DNA of 64,000 nt from Peribacillus cavernae (GTDB taxonomy: Bacteria > Bacillota > Bacilli > Bacillales > DSM-1321), in contig NZ_RYZZ01000007.1 in assembly GCF_003989135.1 (NCBI RefSeq), positions 480,367 to 544,366 on the forward strand, given 5' to 3'. Position 1 is the stretch's first letter. Each line of letters starts with the position of its first letter. This document shows positions 1 to 7,592 of the stretch, in pieces. A model generated the notes under the pieces. It was not told the origin of the DNA. It ran no database searches and saw only the letters and a program-made list of their open reading frames with translations. A program made the translations under genes and the position numbers.

Positions 1-491
1 TTATGTCCAATAAAGGTTCAGCCTTGATGGGCATTGGCATTTCATCCGGGGAAAGCCGCGCTGCAGAAGCCGCTAAGAAGGCTATTTCGAGTCCATTGCT
101 TGAAACAGCCATTGATGGAGCCCAGGGTGTTTTAATGAACATTACGGGTGGGAGCAATTTGAGCCTGTTTGAAGTCCAGGAAGCTGCTGATATTGTTGCA
201 ACGGCATCTGATCAGGATGTAAACATGATTTTCGGTTCCGTAATCAATGAAAACCTGAAGGATGAAATTGTTGTGACCGTCATTGCAACTGGCTTCAATG
301 AAGTTGAAATCCAACAGCCTCGCCAGTCAAGCCGACCGTCATTCGGCCACTCAAGACCTGCAGCCCAGCCAGTGAAACGTGAAGCGAAACGCGAGGAAGC
401 AAACGAACCTGTCCGCAACAATAATATCGGCCAACCTGAAGATGGACTTGATATACCGGCATTCCTTCGCAACCGAAACAGACGCCGCTAA
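1..491 (+). CDS. ftsZ: FtsZ cell-division GTPase, C-terminal part (5' truncated)
   Basis: The tubulin-like protein that polymerises into the cytokinetic Z ring at midcell. Only about the last 162 residues are in the window; the reading frame is open from the left edge, so the internal ATG at 3 is not the start. Visible are the end of the C-terminal subdomain (motifs GVLMNITGG and [11 protein letters not shown]), a variable Pro/Arg/Gln-rich linker, and the conserved tail [13 protein letters not shown] that binds FtsA, SepF and other partners. Its partner sepF lies about 5.4 kb downstream. A structured repeat begins one base after the stop codon, and a terminator follows at 733. Identity is near certain from the tail and core motifs. 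Confidence 0.97.
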   Translation, partial: MSNKGSALMGIGISSGESRAAEAAKKAISSPLLETAIDGAQGVLMNITGGSNLSLFEVQEAADIVATASDQDVNMIFGSVINENLKDEIVVTVIATGFNEVEIQQPRQSSRPSFGHSRPAAQPVKREAKREEANEPVRNNNIGQPEDGLDIPAFLRNRNRRR

Positions 492-705
492 CAAGAAAAG
501 CGTAAGCGCCTTGTAAAAGGAACGTCGACTAAGATCCGCCACGTCCTGTGGCGAACGTCGACGTCAGCGCATCCTGCGCAAGTCCGACAAGCATAAGACA
601 GATCCCGAAAGAAGGCGCTTTTTGCCTTCTGTAGGGATATGGCTTATGACCTCGAGGGGCTAGGCGCTGGAGCTAGACAACCAAGAAAAGCGTAAGCGTC
701 TTTGT
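492..705 (+). repeat. Long copy A of a dispersed structured repeat, bounded by direct repeats
   Basis: Starts one base after the ftsZ stop. Near-identical ends at 492-514 and 682-705 share the core CAAGAAAAGCGTAAGCG. Between them are small hairpins (CGCCAC/GTGGCG, GCGCA/TGCGC), a central hairpin AGAAGGC/GCCTTCT, and complementary arms CATAAG/CTTATG. It has the long middle type, shared with copy B at 2672. No coding capacity or transposase is visible. It occupies most of the 476-base gap between ftsZ and spoIIGA. Confidence 0.85.
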
Positions 706-732
706 CAAAAAAATAAATATCTTTTAAAGAGA

Positions 733-762
733 AGCTGTCCTAGTCTAGGGCGGCTTTTTTTT
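733..762 (+). terminator. Rho-independent terminator between ftsZ and spoIIGA
   Basis: AGCTGTCCTA pairs with TAGGGCGGCT (two G-U pairs) and is followed by eight T. It isolates the ftsZ transcript from spoIIG. Confidence 0.85.
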
Positions 763-837
763 ATTCATTTACTCTATTTTTCTATTAGCAGTCATATTGC
801 CGTCACGATTGGAATATAAGTGTGTCAATAACGATCT

Positions 838-924
838 TTCTACAAAATATGAACAAATCACTAAAAAACTCTTAGATTTCCTTTACATAAAGTGACACAC
901 ACCTGCAGGGATGTACGATATACT
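838..924 (+). promoter_or_regulatory. Probable Spo0A-activated sigma-A promoter of the spoIIG operon
   Basis: GTGACA at 892-897 and TATACT at 919-924 are separated by 21 bases, longer than the usual 17. A spacer of about 22 bases is the known peculiarity of the B. subtilis spoIIG promoter, which Spo0A~P activates. TTCTACAA at 838-845 is one mismatch from a reverse 0A box (TTCGACAA). The assignment combines sequence and homology of position; the exact boxes are uncertain. Confidence 0.5.
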
Positions 925-967
925 TTTGGGAAATAGAAGAATCTAGGAGTTTCCGGGAGGGGAGTGC

Positions 968-1897
968 TTGACATTATATCTGGATGTAATCTGGTTGTTG
1001 AATTGGCTGTTTGACTGTCTCCTCTTATATTGGACTGCAATCATTTTAAAGAAAAGGGCAGCTGGCTGGAGGATTATACTTGGGGGATTGATAGGTTCCT
1101 CCATTGTGGTATTTGCCTTTACTCCCTACCACAAGCTTGTAGATAATTTATATATGAAACTTCTTTTTTCTGTATTCATGATTATTGCCGTCTTTGGTTT
1201 TATCAGGTTAAAGGTATTTTTGAAAAATCTAGCCTCCCTTTATTTGGTCACTTTTTTATCTGGGGGAATCTTATTGGGCCTTCATTACCTGTTCCAATTT
1301 AAAATCTATTCACTTCACCCGGGAATGGCTGCCGGCGTTAATAGGTTTGGTGATCCTGTAAGCTGGACATTCGTTATGATTGGATTTCCGCTTGCCTGGC
1401 AGTTTTCTCGACGTGCCTTTGGCAGCATGGAAATGACAAACATTACGTATGGGCAAATGGCAAGGATCTATGTTAAAATCGATGGCTTTGAGTGCACTCT
1501 GAATGGTTTAATTGACAGCGGCAACCAATTGTATGACCCCTTAAGCCGCGCGCCAGTCATGATTGTATCAATAAACGGGATTGAAAATGCCGGCATTCCA
1601 AATGATGTGCTTGACCTTTTTCAAAATCCCGATTCTATTTTACAACAGCAGGGATCCTTTGATTATACCTGGTCAGAAAGAATGAGGATCATACCCAGTA
1701 AAGTAGTCGGCAACGATCATCAGCTGTTAATCGCGGTGAAGCCGGATTCAATCAAAATTTCCCATGCCGGCAAAGAGTATCATGTCCATAAAGGTTTGAT
1801 ATCGTTCACAGTACAAAAACTGTCTTCTGACGATTCCTACCAGTGCATTGTCCATCCAAAAATGCTAACCGGCATGGCGGAACAGAGTGCATCATAA
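968..1897 (+). CDS. spoIIGA: Sporulation sigma-E factor-processing peptidase SpoIIGA
   Basis: Membrane-embedded aspartic protease that cuts the pro-sequence from pro-sigma-E in the mother cell after asymmetric division, when triggered by SpoIIR across the septum. The 309-residue product has about five hydrophobic segments in residues 1-150 and a soluble C-terminal protease domain. That domain carries LIDSGNQLYDP with Asp183 of the DSG motif, the catalytic position known in B. subtilis. The start is TTG at 968, preceded by a strong GGGAGGGGAG Shine-Dalgarno at 955-964. It is co-transcribed with its substrate sigE, 56 bases downstream. Length and motifs are typical and nothing is missing. Confidence 0.96.
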   Translation: MTLYLDVIWLLNWLFDCLLLYWTAIILKKRAAGWRIILGGLIGSSIVVFAFTPYHKLVDNLYMKLLFSVFMIIAVFGFIRLKVFLKNLASLYLVTFLSGGILLGLHYLFQFKIYSLHPGMAAGVNRFGDPVSWTFVMIGFPLAWQFSRRAFGSMEMTNITYGQMARIYVKIDGFECTLNGLIDSGNQLYDPLSRAPVMIVSINGIENAGIPNDVLDLFQNPDSILQQQGSFDYTWSERMRIIPSKVVGNDHQLLIAVKPDSIKISHAGKEYHVHKGLISFTVQKLSSDDSYQCIVHPKMLTGMAEQSAS

Positions 1898-1953
1898 ACA
1901 AGCTGCATGCTGTCTATACTCCAAATTCAGTAAAATAAGAAGGGAGAATACTT

Positions 1954-2673
1954 TTGAAAAAATTCCGCTTCCGATTTACCTATTACTGGTACAAGTTACT
2001 AATTAAACTTGGGTTAAAGTCTGATGAAGTTTTCTATATTGGCGGAAGTGAAGCATTACCGCCCCCGCTTTCCAAGGATGAAGAAGAACTGCTCATTAAT
2101 AAACTTCCCAAGGGTGATGCGGCAGCACGGTCAATCCTCATTGAACGAAATCTGCGACTGGTCGTTTATATTGCGCGAAAATTTGAAAATACCGGGATTA
2201 ATATTGAAGATTTAATAAGCATTGGAACAATAGGGTTAATCAAAGCGGTGAATACATTCAATCCAGAGAAAAAAATCAAGCTGGCTACATATGCTTCGAG
2301 GTGCATCGAAAATGAAATCTTAATGTATTTACGCAGAAATAATAAAATTCGTTCAGAAGTCTCGTTTGATGAGCCGCTGAATATCGATTGGGATGGAAAT
2401 GAACTTCTCCTGTCCGATGTGCTGGGAACAGAAGAAGATATTATTACAAAGGATCTGGAGGCGAATGTTGACCGAAAACTCCTTACGAAGGCGCTCACTC
2501 AATTATCGGAGCGTGAGAAGCAAATCATGGAGCTAAGATTCGGGCTTGCCGGCGAGGAGGAAAAGACCCAAAAGGATGTGGCGGATATGCTAGGCATTTC
2601 ACAATCCTATATTTCCCGTCTGGAAAAGAGGATTATTAAAAGGCTTAGAAAAGAATTTAATAAAATGGTTTGA
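1954..2673 (+). CDS. sigE: Pro-sigma-E, early mother-cell sporulation sigma factor
   Basis: Sigma-70 family factor that directs early mother-cell transcription after polar septation. The 239-residue length equals that of B. subtilis SigE. The N-terminus ([15 protein letters not shown]) is the amphipathic membrane-targeting pro-sequence removed by SpoIIGA. It is followed by [18 protein letters not shown] (region 2), a -10 recognition helix in [20 protein letters not shown], and the region 4 helix-turn-helix [21 protein letters not shown]. The start is TTG at 1954 with GAAGGGAGA upstream at 1939-1947. The stop codon overlaps the first bases of repeat copy B. sigG follows but has its own promoter. 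Confidence 0.98.
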   Translation: MKKFRFRFTYYWYKLLIKLGLKSDEVFYIGGSEALPPPLSKDEEELLINKLPKGDAAARSILIERNLRLVVYIARKFENTGINIEDLISIGTIGLIKAVNTFNPEKKIKLATYASRCIENEILMYLRRNNKIRSEVSFDEPLNIDWDGNELLLSDVLGTEEDIITKDLEANVDRKLLTKALTQLSEREKQIMELRFGLAGEEEKTQKDVADMLGISQSYISRLEKRIIKRLRKEFNKMV

Positions 2674-2890
2674 AAAGCGGAAGCACCTTGTAATAAGGAA
2701 CGTCGACTAAGAACCGCCACGTCCTGTGGCGAACGTCGACGTCAGCGCATCCTGCGCTAGTCCGACAAGCATAAGACAGATCCCGAAAGAAGGTGCTTTT
2801 TGTCTTCTGTAGGGAGCTGGCTTATGACCTCGAGGGGCTAGGTGCTGGAGCTAGACACCTTTTAAAGTTCAAAAAGAAATACTTCCATAC
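2672..2890 (+). repeat. Long copy B of the dispersed structured repeat
   Basis: Begins inside the sigE stop codon (TGAAAAGCGG) and matches copy A almost base for base over roughly 180 bases. The central hairpin differs by changes that keep pairing (AGAAGGT with GTCTTCT via G-U). The right end lacks the GCG direct repeat and instead runs into TTTTAAAGTTCAAAAAG. That is the complement of the AT-rich flank seen near 13170 and 47155, so this flank belongs to the family. It fills most of the 376-base gap before sigG. Confidence 0.82.
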
Positions 2891-2984
2891 TTTTTTAAAA
2901 ATTTCTCAGCATCAGAATCAAATCAAACCAACGTTTTTAGAATAATTTACAGACCTTAGATAAAATATTGTGCCTTAGGCATGT

Positions 2985-3013
2985 GCATATTTTTCCCTCA
3001 CGGGGAGATACTG
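2985..3013 (+). promoter_or_regulatory. Sigma-F-type promoter of sigG
   Basis: GCATA at 2985-2989 and GGAGATACTG at 3004-3013 fit the sigma-F consensus (GYATA and GGnnAnAnTR) with a 14-base gap, one short of the common 15. Sigma-F transcription of sigG in the forespore is established in B. subtilis. The -10 element lies inside the left arm of the leader hairpin at 2996-3039. Confidence 0.62.
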
Positions 3014-3043
3014 TTTTTTGTACAGCAGCTCCTGTGAGGAGGG
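2996..3043 (+). promoter_or_regulatory. Leader hairpin that would sequester the sigG ribosome binding site
   Basis: CCTCAC (2996-3001) pairs with GTGAGG (3034-3039), GGAG (3004-3007) with CTCC (3029-3032), and CTGT (3011-3014) with ACAG (3022-3025). The right arm contains the GAGGAGGG Shine-Dalgarno of sigG. The left arm lies upstream of where a sigma-F transcript would begin, so only read-through RNA from spoIIG could form it. This fits the translational block reported for read-through sigG mRNA in B. subtilis. Confidence 0.7.
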
Positions 3044-3049
3044 AAGGTT

Positions 3050-3829
3050 TTGTCTCGAAACAAAGTTGAAATCTGCGGTGTTGATACATCAAAATTACCG
3101 GTTTTGAAAAACGACGTAATGAGAAAACTCTTTAAAGAAATGCAGGAAGGCGATATCTCAGCAAGAGAAGAACTGGTAAATGGGAATTTAAGACTTGTAT
3201 TAAGCGTCATTCAGCGCTTTAACAATCGGGGAGAATTTGTAGATGACTTATTTCAGGTCGGCTGTATCGGTTTAATGAAATCCATTGATAATTTTGATTT
3301 AGGCCAAAATGTTAAATTTTCTACGTATGCTGTACCAATGATCATTGGTGAAATAAGAAGATATTTGCGTGACAATAACCCGATAAGAGTTTCCCGTTCT
3401 TTAAGAGATATTGCTTACAAAGCATTGCAGGTAAAAGAAAGACTTATGAGTCAAACATCAAAAGAACCAACCGCAGAAGAAATTGCTAAAGTATTAGATG
3501 TTTCACATGAAGAAATTGTGTTTGCTCTTGATGCCATCCAGGATCCTGTCTCGCTGTTTGAGCCGATTTATAATGATGGCGGCGATCCGATTTATGTTCT
3601 CGACCAATTAAGTGATGAGAAAAACCGTGACAGCCAGTGGATTGATGAGATTGCACTTAATGAAGGCATGAGACGGTTGAATGAACGGGAGAAAATGATC
3701 TTGAGGAAAAGGTTCTTCCAGGGGAAAACCCAGATGGAGGTTGCCGAAGAAATCGGCATTTCACAGGCACAGGTTTCCCGGTTGGAAAAAGCCGCCATTA
3801 AGCAAATGAATAAAAACATTCAACATTAA
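3050..3829 (+). CDS. sigG: Sigma-G, late forespore sigma factor
   Basis: Sigma-70 family factor that drives late forespore genes (SASPs, germinant receptors) after engulfment. The 259-residue product keeps the diagnostic N-terminus MSRNKVEICGVDTSKLPVL, region 2 (NGNLRLVLSVIQRFNNRGE, FSTYAVPMIIGEIRRYLRD) and a region 4 helix-turn-helix (KTQMEVAEEIGISQAQVSRLE). The start is TTG at 3050 behind GAGGAGGGAAGG. A weak start codon and a hairpin over the binding site both suggest low or conditional translation. It is preceded by a sigma-F-like promoter and followed by two terminator structures. Confidence 0.98.
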   Translation: MSRNKVEICGVDTSKLPVLKNDVMRKLFKEMQEGDISAREELVNGNLRLVLSVIQRFNNRGEFVDDLFQVGCIGLMKSIDNFDLGQNVKFSTYAVPMIIGEIRRYLRDNNPIRVSRSLRDIAYKALQVKERLMSQTSKEPTAEEIAKVLDVSHEEIVFALDAIQDPVSLFEPIYNDGGDPIYVLDQLSDEKNRDSQWIDEIALNEGMRRLNEREKMILRKRFFQGKTQMEVAEEIGISQAQVSRLEKAAIKQMNKNIQH

Positions 3830-3840
3830 AGCTGACACAT

Positions 3841-3906
3841 TAACATGTTGGGAGCCGGGCATTGGACTCGCGCTCCCAGCTGCATGTTACTGTCCGGCTT
3901 TTTTTC
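3841..3906 (+). terminator. Two mutually exclusive hairpins after sigG, one a terminator
   Basis: AGCCGGGCA (3853-3861) can pair with TGTCCGGCT (3891-3899), followed by a run of T. Alternatively TAACATG (3841-3847) pairs with CATGTTA (3883-3889) and GGGAGC (3850-3855) with GCTCCC (3872-3877), which would prevent the first stem. Termination of sigG is the simplest reading. Confidence 0.6.
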
Positions 3907-3944
3907 TTTGGCTTTCCGAGCGGATCGATCCATTCGGTTTGATA

Positions 3945-3978
3945 AGGGGAAACCTTTCCAAAGGTTTCCCCTGTTTTT
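3945..3978 (+). terminator. Strong hairpin terminator
   Basis: AGGGGAAACCTTT and AAAGGTTTCCCCT form a perfect 13-bp stem with a two-base loop, followed by GTTTTT. It separates sigG from ylmC. Confidence 0.85.
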
Positions 3979-4100
3979 CAGCGGTCTTATGTGAATCAGT
4001 GCTGCCTGAACATCTGGGGCGGGATTTCTTTTAATTCCTTCATTGCTGAACGTCTTTCATCATATATTATAAAAAGAACTAACAACGGGAGATGATTATA

Positions 4101-4346
4101 TTGGTTAAAATCTCAGAATTTCAGGTGAAGGATATCGTTAATATTTCGGATGGAAAGAAGCTCGGCAACTTATCGGATTTGGAGATAAACATTTCAACCG
4201 GAGCGATTGAGGCGATCATCATCACCAATAGCGGCAAGCTGATGGGACTGTTTGGCAAGGATGAGGATATTATCATTCCCTGGAACAAAATTAAAAAAAT
4301 TGGCGCAGACGTGATAATTGTTGAGTATCATAATCATAATGATTGA
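4101..4346 (+). CDS. ylmC: PRC-barrel family small protein YlmC
   Basis: 81-residue protein of the YlmC/YmxH family with a PRC-barrel-like fold (VKISEFQVKDIVNISDG, then DLEINISTGAIEAIII and EDIIIPWNKIKKIG). The molecular role is not established; it sits at the head of the ylm division cluster in Bacilli. The start is taken as TTG at 4101 because GGGAGATGA at 4088 is spaced correctly for it. That gives the same length and N-terminus as B. subtilis YlmC, whereas the ATG at 4092 falls inside the ribosome binding site. No signal peptide is seen. Confidence 0.88.
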   Translation: MVKISEFQVKDIVNISDGKKLGNLSDLEINISTGAIEAIIITNSGKLMGLFGKDEDIIIPWNKIKKIGADVIIVEYHNHND

Positions 4347-4421
4347 ATACAACCGCTTAATAAGAGTAATAGTCAGTGTATTTATGGTACACTATAAAAA
4401 AATGACTAAGAGGTTTACCCA

Positions 4422-5243
4422 ATGAAAGAACCGTTTATGTTAAAGAAGGAACCTTACTTTGAGATTGAAAGCTGGCAATCAGCCTCGCCTGGCCTTCATG
4501 CCGGGTTCACGACAAGAAACGGAGGTACCGGCACGGCGGAGTTCGATAGTTTAAATACAGGGTTCCATGTCGGCGACAGCCTGGAAGCCGTCGTTAAAAA
4601 CCGTGAATTACTTGCAGGCCATCTTCCTTTTCCTTTACAAAACTGGGTCGGTGCCGAACAAACGCATGAAACTAACATTGCGAAAATCGGTTCCGGAGAC
4701 AAAGGCAAAGGCTCACGGGATTATCAATCAGGACTCAGAGCTACTGACGGACTCTATACCGGGCAAAAAGGAATATTGTTGACACTCGTGTTTGCTGACT
4801 GTGTCCCGTTATACTTTTTTGCGCCGAGAAACGGCTATATCGGTACAGCCCATGCAGGCTGGAAAGGGACAGTAGCCGGTATCGGGCCAAAAATGATCGG
4901 CAGATGGAACGAGGAAGGGATTTCTTCCTCGGAAATATATGCATTTATTGGTCCGTCAATTTGTGGTGATTGCTATATCGTTGATGACAAAGTTATTACT
5001 CTGGTGCAAAATATGCTGGAAGATAATGACGAAAAGCCATATAATCTAATCAGTAAGGGACAATATCAATTGCATTTGCAAACACTAAACGCACTTCTTT
5101 TAGAAAAAGCAGGCGTACCCCGAAGCCAGATTGAAGTATCGTCATTATGCACAAGCTGCGTGCGCAGCCAGTTTTTCTCCCACCGCCGGGATAATGGAAA
5201 GACAGGCCGTAACATGAGCTTCATCGGCTGGAAGGAGGAGTAA
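4422..5243 (+). CDS. pgeF: Peptidoglycan editing factor PgeF / multicopper-like laccase-domain protein YlmD
   Basis: 273-residue member of the YfiH/PgeF (DUF152) family. In E. coli the relative removes wrongly incorporated L-serine-containing muropeptide precursors; other relatives show polyphenol oxidase or nucleoside-processing activity. The expected metal site is present: His82 (QTHET), Cys127 (FADCVPLYF) and His144 (GTAHAGWKGT). The ATG at 4422 follows AGAGG at 4409; an in-frame ATG at 4437 is possible. It stands 7 bases upstream of ylmE. Placement in the division cluster agrees with a cell-wall quality role, but the substrate in this organism is inferred. Confidence 0.9.
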   Translation: MKEPFMLKKEPYFEIESWQSASPGLHAGFTTRNGGTGTAEFDSLNTGFHVGDSLEAVVKNRELLAGHLPFPLQNWVGAEQTHETNIAKIGSGDKGKGSRDYQSGLRATDGLYTGQKGILLTLVFADCVPLYFFAPRNGYIGTAHAGWKGTVAGIGPKMIGRWNEEGISSSEIYAFIGPSICGDCYIVDDKVITLVQNMLEDNDEKPYNLISKGQYQLHLQTLNALLLEKAGVPRSQIEVSSLCTSCVRSQFFSHRRDNGKTGRNMSFIGWKEE

Positions 5244-5250
5244 CATCGCA

Positions 5251-5928
5251 TTGAAAGTAGCAGAAAATTTAGTAGCCATCGAAGAAAAGATCCTGCAAGC
5301 CTGCCAAAAAAGCGGCAGGAATCCTGAAGAAATAACAATAGTTGCCGTTACGAAATATGTATCTGCCGAACGGGCACAGGAAGCTGTTGCCGCTGGGATC
5401 ACAAACCTTGGTGAAAACCGCGACGAAGGGCTGTCGCATAAATATTCCACTATGAAACAAAAGGCAGTCTGGCATTTCATTGGCAGCCTGCAGACGAAAA
5501 AAGTGAAAAATATCATTGATAAAGTAGAGTATATCCATTCACTAGACCGTATATCATTAGCGGAAGAAATTCAAAAAAGAACGGACAAACAGGTGAAATG
5601 TTTTGTCCAGGTGAATGTGTCCGGGGAAAATTCAAAGCGTGGCATTGAGCCGGCTGAAGCGCTGGAATTCATCAAAAGTCTTGAAGGCTTCGATAGACTA
5701 TCCGTTGCCGGTTTGATGACCATGGCACCGTTAACCGATAATGAATCTGTGCTTCGCAGCTGTTTTAAAAAACTAAAAGAACTTCAGGGAGAAATTCAAG
5801 ACGCACGTCTCGGACATGCACCCTGCACCGAGCTGTCGATGGGGATGTCAAATGACTTTCCGATTGCCATTGAAGAAGGCGCAACGATAATTCGTATAGG
5901 AACTGCACTGGTTGGCGAAGATTCTTAA
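5251..5928 (+). CDS. ylmE: YggS-family PLP-binding protein YlmE
   Basis: 225-residue PLP homeostasis protein (YggS/PROSC family), a single TIM barrel resembling the N-domain of alanine racemase but without racemase activity. Lys35 in [10 protein letters not shown] is the expected Schiff-base lysine. Other family marks are [18 protein letters not shown] and a phosphate-binding C-terminus ([10 protein letters not shown]). The start is TTG at 5251, with GGAAGGAGGAG at 5231-5241 embedded in the end of pgeF. The stop overlaps the Shine-Dalgarno of sepF, so ylmE-sepF are probably coupled. Confidence 0.93.
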   Translation: MKVAENLVAIEEKILQACQKSGRNPEEITIVAVTKYVSAERAQEAVAAGITNLGENRDEGLSHKYSTMKQKAVWHFIGSLQTKKVKNIIDKVEYIHSLDRISLAEEIQKRTDKQVKCFVQVNVSGENSKRGIEPAEALEFIKSLEGFDRLSVAGLMTMAPLTDNESVLRSCFKKLKELQGEIQDARLGHAPCTELSMGMSNDFPIAIEEGATIIRIGTALVGEDS

Positions 5929-5939
5929 GGAGGTACCTT

Positions 5940-6398
5940 ATGTCAATTGTATCAAAATTCAAATCTTTTTTCGCACTTGAAGACGAATATGAATACAGGG
6001 AAGAAGTTATCGAACAAGAGGTACAGGAACCAAAAGTTACAAAACCGTCTTCTAAACAGTCCCAGGCTTCTTCCCAGTCAAATCAAAACGTTGTAAGCCT
6101 GCAAAGCATACAGAAATCCTCAAAAGTGATACTATTGGAACCGAGGGCATATGCCGAAGCGCAGGAAGTGGCGGACCACTTGAAAAACCGTCGTGCCGTA
6201 GTCGTAAACCTGCAGCGTATTCAGCATGACCAGGCTAAAAGGATCGTTGATTTCCTAAGTGGGACAGTGTATGCTGTCAGCGGCGATATTCAAAAAATCG
6301 GAACGGATATTTTCCTATGCACACCTGACAATGTCGATGTTTCAGGAAACATTACCGGTTTTGCTCTTGAAGAAGAGTATGAAAATGCGAGGTGGTAA
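5940..6398 (+). CDS. sepF: Cell division protein SepF
   Basis: 152 residues, the same length as B. subtilis SepF. It bundles FtsZ filaments and anchors them to the membrane. [13 protein letters not shown] at the N-terminus is the amphipathic membrane-binding helix. Residues about 17-60 form an acidic, Ser/Gln-rich linker, and residues about 62-150 form the SepF core ([44 protein letters not shown]). AAGGAGG at 5928-5934 lies 5 bases before the ATG. Its target ftsZ is in the same window. Confidence 0.97.
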   Translation: MSIVSKFKSFFALEDEYEYREEVIEQEVQEPKVTKPSSKQSQASSQSNQNVVSLQSIQKSSKVILLEPRAYAEAQEVADHLKNRRAVVVNLQRIQHDQAKRIVDFLSGTVYAVSGDIQKIGTDIFLCTPDNVDVSGNITGFALEEEYENARW

Positions 6399-6404
6399 AT
6401 TTTA

Positions 6405-6671
6405 ATGCTGGTTTTGTTTGATATTTTATTGAAATTAATCCAGGTTTATTCTACGGTTCTAATCATTTACCTATTGATGTCATGGTTCCCAAATGCGAGG
6501 GAGACAACAATCGGGCGCTTCTTGTCAAGAATATGCGAACCTTATTTGGAACCATTTCGACGAATCATCCCGCCCTTCGGCATGATTGATTTTTCACCAA
6601 TCGTGGCACTGCTTGTCCTGCAGTTTGCCGGAAACGGTCTGGGGCAGTTATTTAGCTGGCTGGCTTTTTAG
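6405..6671 (+). CDS. ylmG: YggT-family membrane protein YlmG
   Basis: 88-residue integral membrane protein with two predicted hydrophobic segments (about residues 3-25 and 62-87). The loop [26 protein letters not shown] is typical of the YggT family. Relatives affect division-plane or nucleoid organisation in Streptococcus and chloroplasts; a precise function is not known. It lies 6 bases after sepF and is preceded by GAGGTGG, consistent with one transcript through ylmH. Confidence 0.92.
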   Translation: MLVLFDILLKLIQVYSTVLIIYLLMSWFPNARETTIGRFLSRICEPYLEPFRRIIPPFGMIDFSPIVALLVLQFAGNGLGQLFSWLAF

Positions 6672-6735
6672 CAGGAATGTAGGGATTGTCCATAAGGGAC
6701 CGTTTGTGCTTTTCTTATATAAAGGAGAAACATCT

Positions 6736-7509
6736 ATGAGCATTTATCAGCATTTCAGGCCGGAAGAGCGGGAATTCATCGATCAGGCTTTGAATTGGAT
6801 TGGACAGGCAAGAAACTTATATGCTCCTAAACTGACGGATTTTCTTGATCCCCGCGGGCAGCTGATCGTACAAACACTGCTTGGGGAAGATGAGGAAATC
6901 TCACTTTTTTTATATGGAGGAAGTGATAAAGCGGAGAGAAAAAGGGCAATTCTTTGTCCGAATTATTTTTCCCCTGCTGAAAGTGATTATCGGATTTCTT
7001 TATTTGATGTAGTGTATCCGAAGAAATTTGTTACCCTCGATCACAGGCAAGTGCTTGGAACCCTGATGTCACTTGGCCTTAAACGTGAAAAATACGGGGA
7101 TATCATCATTTCTGGTGAGCATATCCAGGTGGTAGCGGCTGCCGAAATTGAGACTTACTTGCTGTCAAGTTTGGAGAAAATCGGAAAAGCTTCAGTTACC
7201 ATCAAAAAACGGGAGTTAACTGACATTTTGCAGCCAGAAGAATCCTGGGATGAACAAACGATTACGGTTAGCTCCATGAGACTTGATACGGTCATTTCGT
7301 CGGTGATTAATCTCTCGCGCCAAAAAGCGCAAATGTTGATCAGTTCAGGCAAGGTCAAAATGAATTTCAAGCAAATTGAAAGCACATCGGCTGAATGCAG
7401 GGAAGGGGACACGCTGTCCATCCGCGGCTTTGGCCGCTGTAGAATTTTGTCGATAGAAGGAAAGACCAAAAAGGATAAATGGAGAATTTCTGTAGGAAGG
7501 CAAAAATAA
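6736..7509 (+). CDS. ylmH: S4-domain RNA-binding protein YlmH
   Basis: 257 residues. An N-terminal YlmH domain (1-170) is followed by an S4 RNA-binding domain at about 181-245 (MRLDTVISSVINLSRQKAQM, SSGKVKMNF, GDTLSIRGFGR). B. subtilis YlmH binds 50S subunits obstructed by peptidyl-tRNA and can act in ribosome-associated quality control with RqcH, also encoded in this window. The ATG at 6736 is chosen because AAAGGAG sits at 6721-6727. An open frame extends to 6586 but overlaps ylmG and lacks a binding site. It is followed by the divIVA promoter. Confidence 0.92.
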   Translation: MSIYQHFRPEEREFIDQALNWIGQARNLYAPKLTDFLDPRGQLIVQTLLGEDEEISLFLYGGSDKAERKRAILCPNYFSPAESDYRISLFDVVYPKKFVTLDHRQVLGTLMSLGLKREKYGDIIISGEHIQVVAAAEIETYLLSSLEKIGKASVTIKKRELTDILQPEESWDEQTITVSSMRLDTVISSVINLSRQKAQMLISSGKVKMNFKQIESTSAECREGDTLSIRGFGRCRILSIEGKTKKDKWRISVGRQK

Positions 7510-7526
7510 TTGCAGAATGAAAAGGA

Positions 7527-7558
7527 TTTACAAAATTGTTGTCGAAACATAGTATAAT
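7527..7558 (+). promoter_or_regulatory. divIVA promoter with an embedded Spo0A box
   Basis: TATAAT at 7553-7558 is a perfect -10. A -35 is weak (TTTACA at 7527-7532, 20-base spacer). TTGTCGAA at 7539-7546 matches the 0A-box consensus exactly and falls between the two elements, where bound Spo0A would be expected to block RNA polymerase. Confidence 0.55.
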
Positions 7559-7592
7559 ATAAAAGCGTAGAAATTGTTTTGGAGGTGCCTGT

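Noticed and set aside
492..705. Dispersed repeat as an insertion sequence
   Set aside because: No transposase frame, and copies have direct rather than inverted ends; target-site duplications could not be shown.
6586..6735. N-terminal extension of ylmH
   Set aside because: Overlaps ylmG and has no Shine-Dalgarno, whereas 6736 has AAAGGAG.
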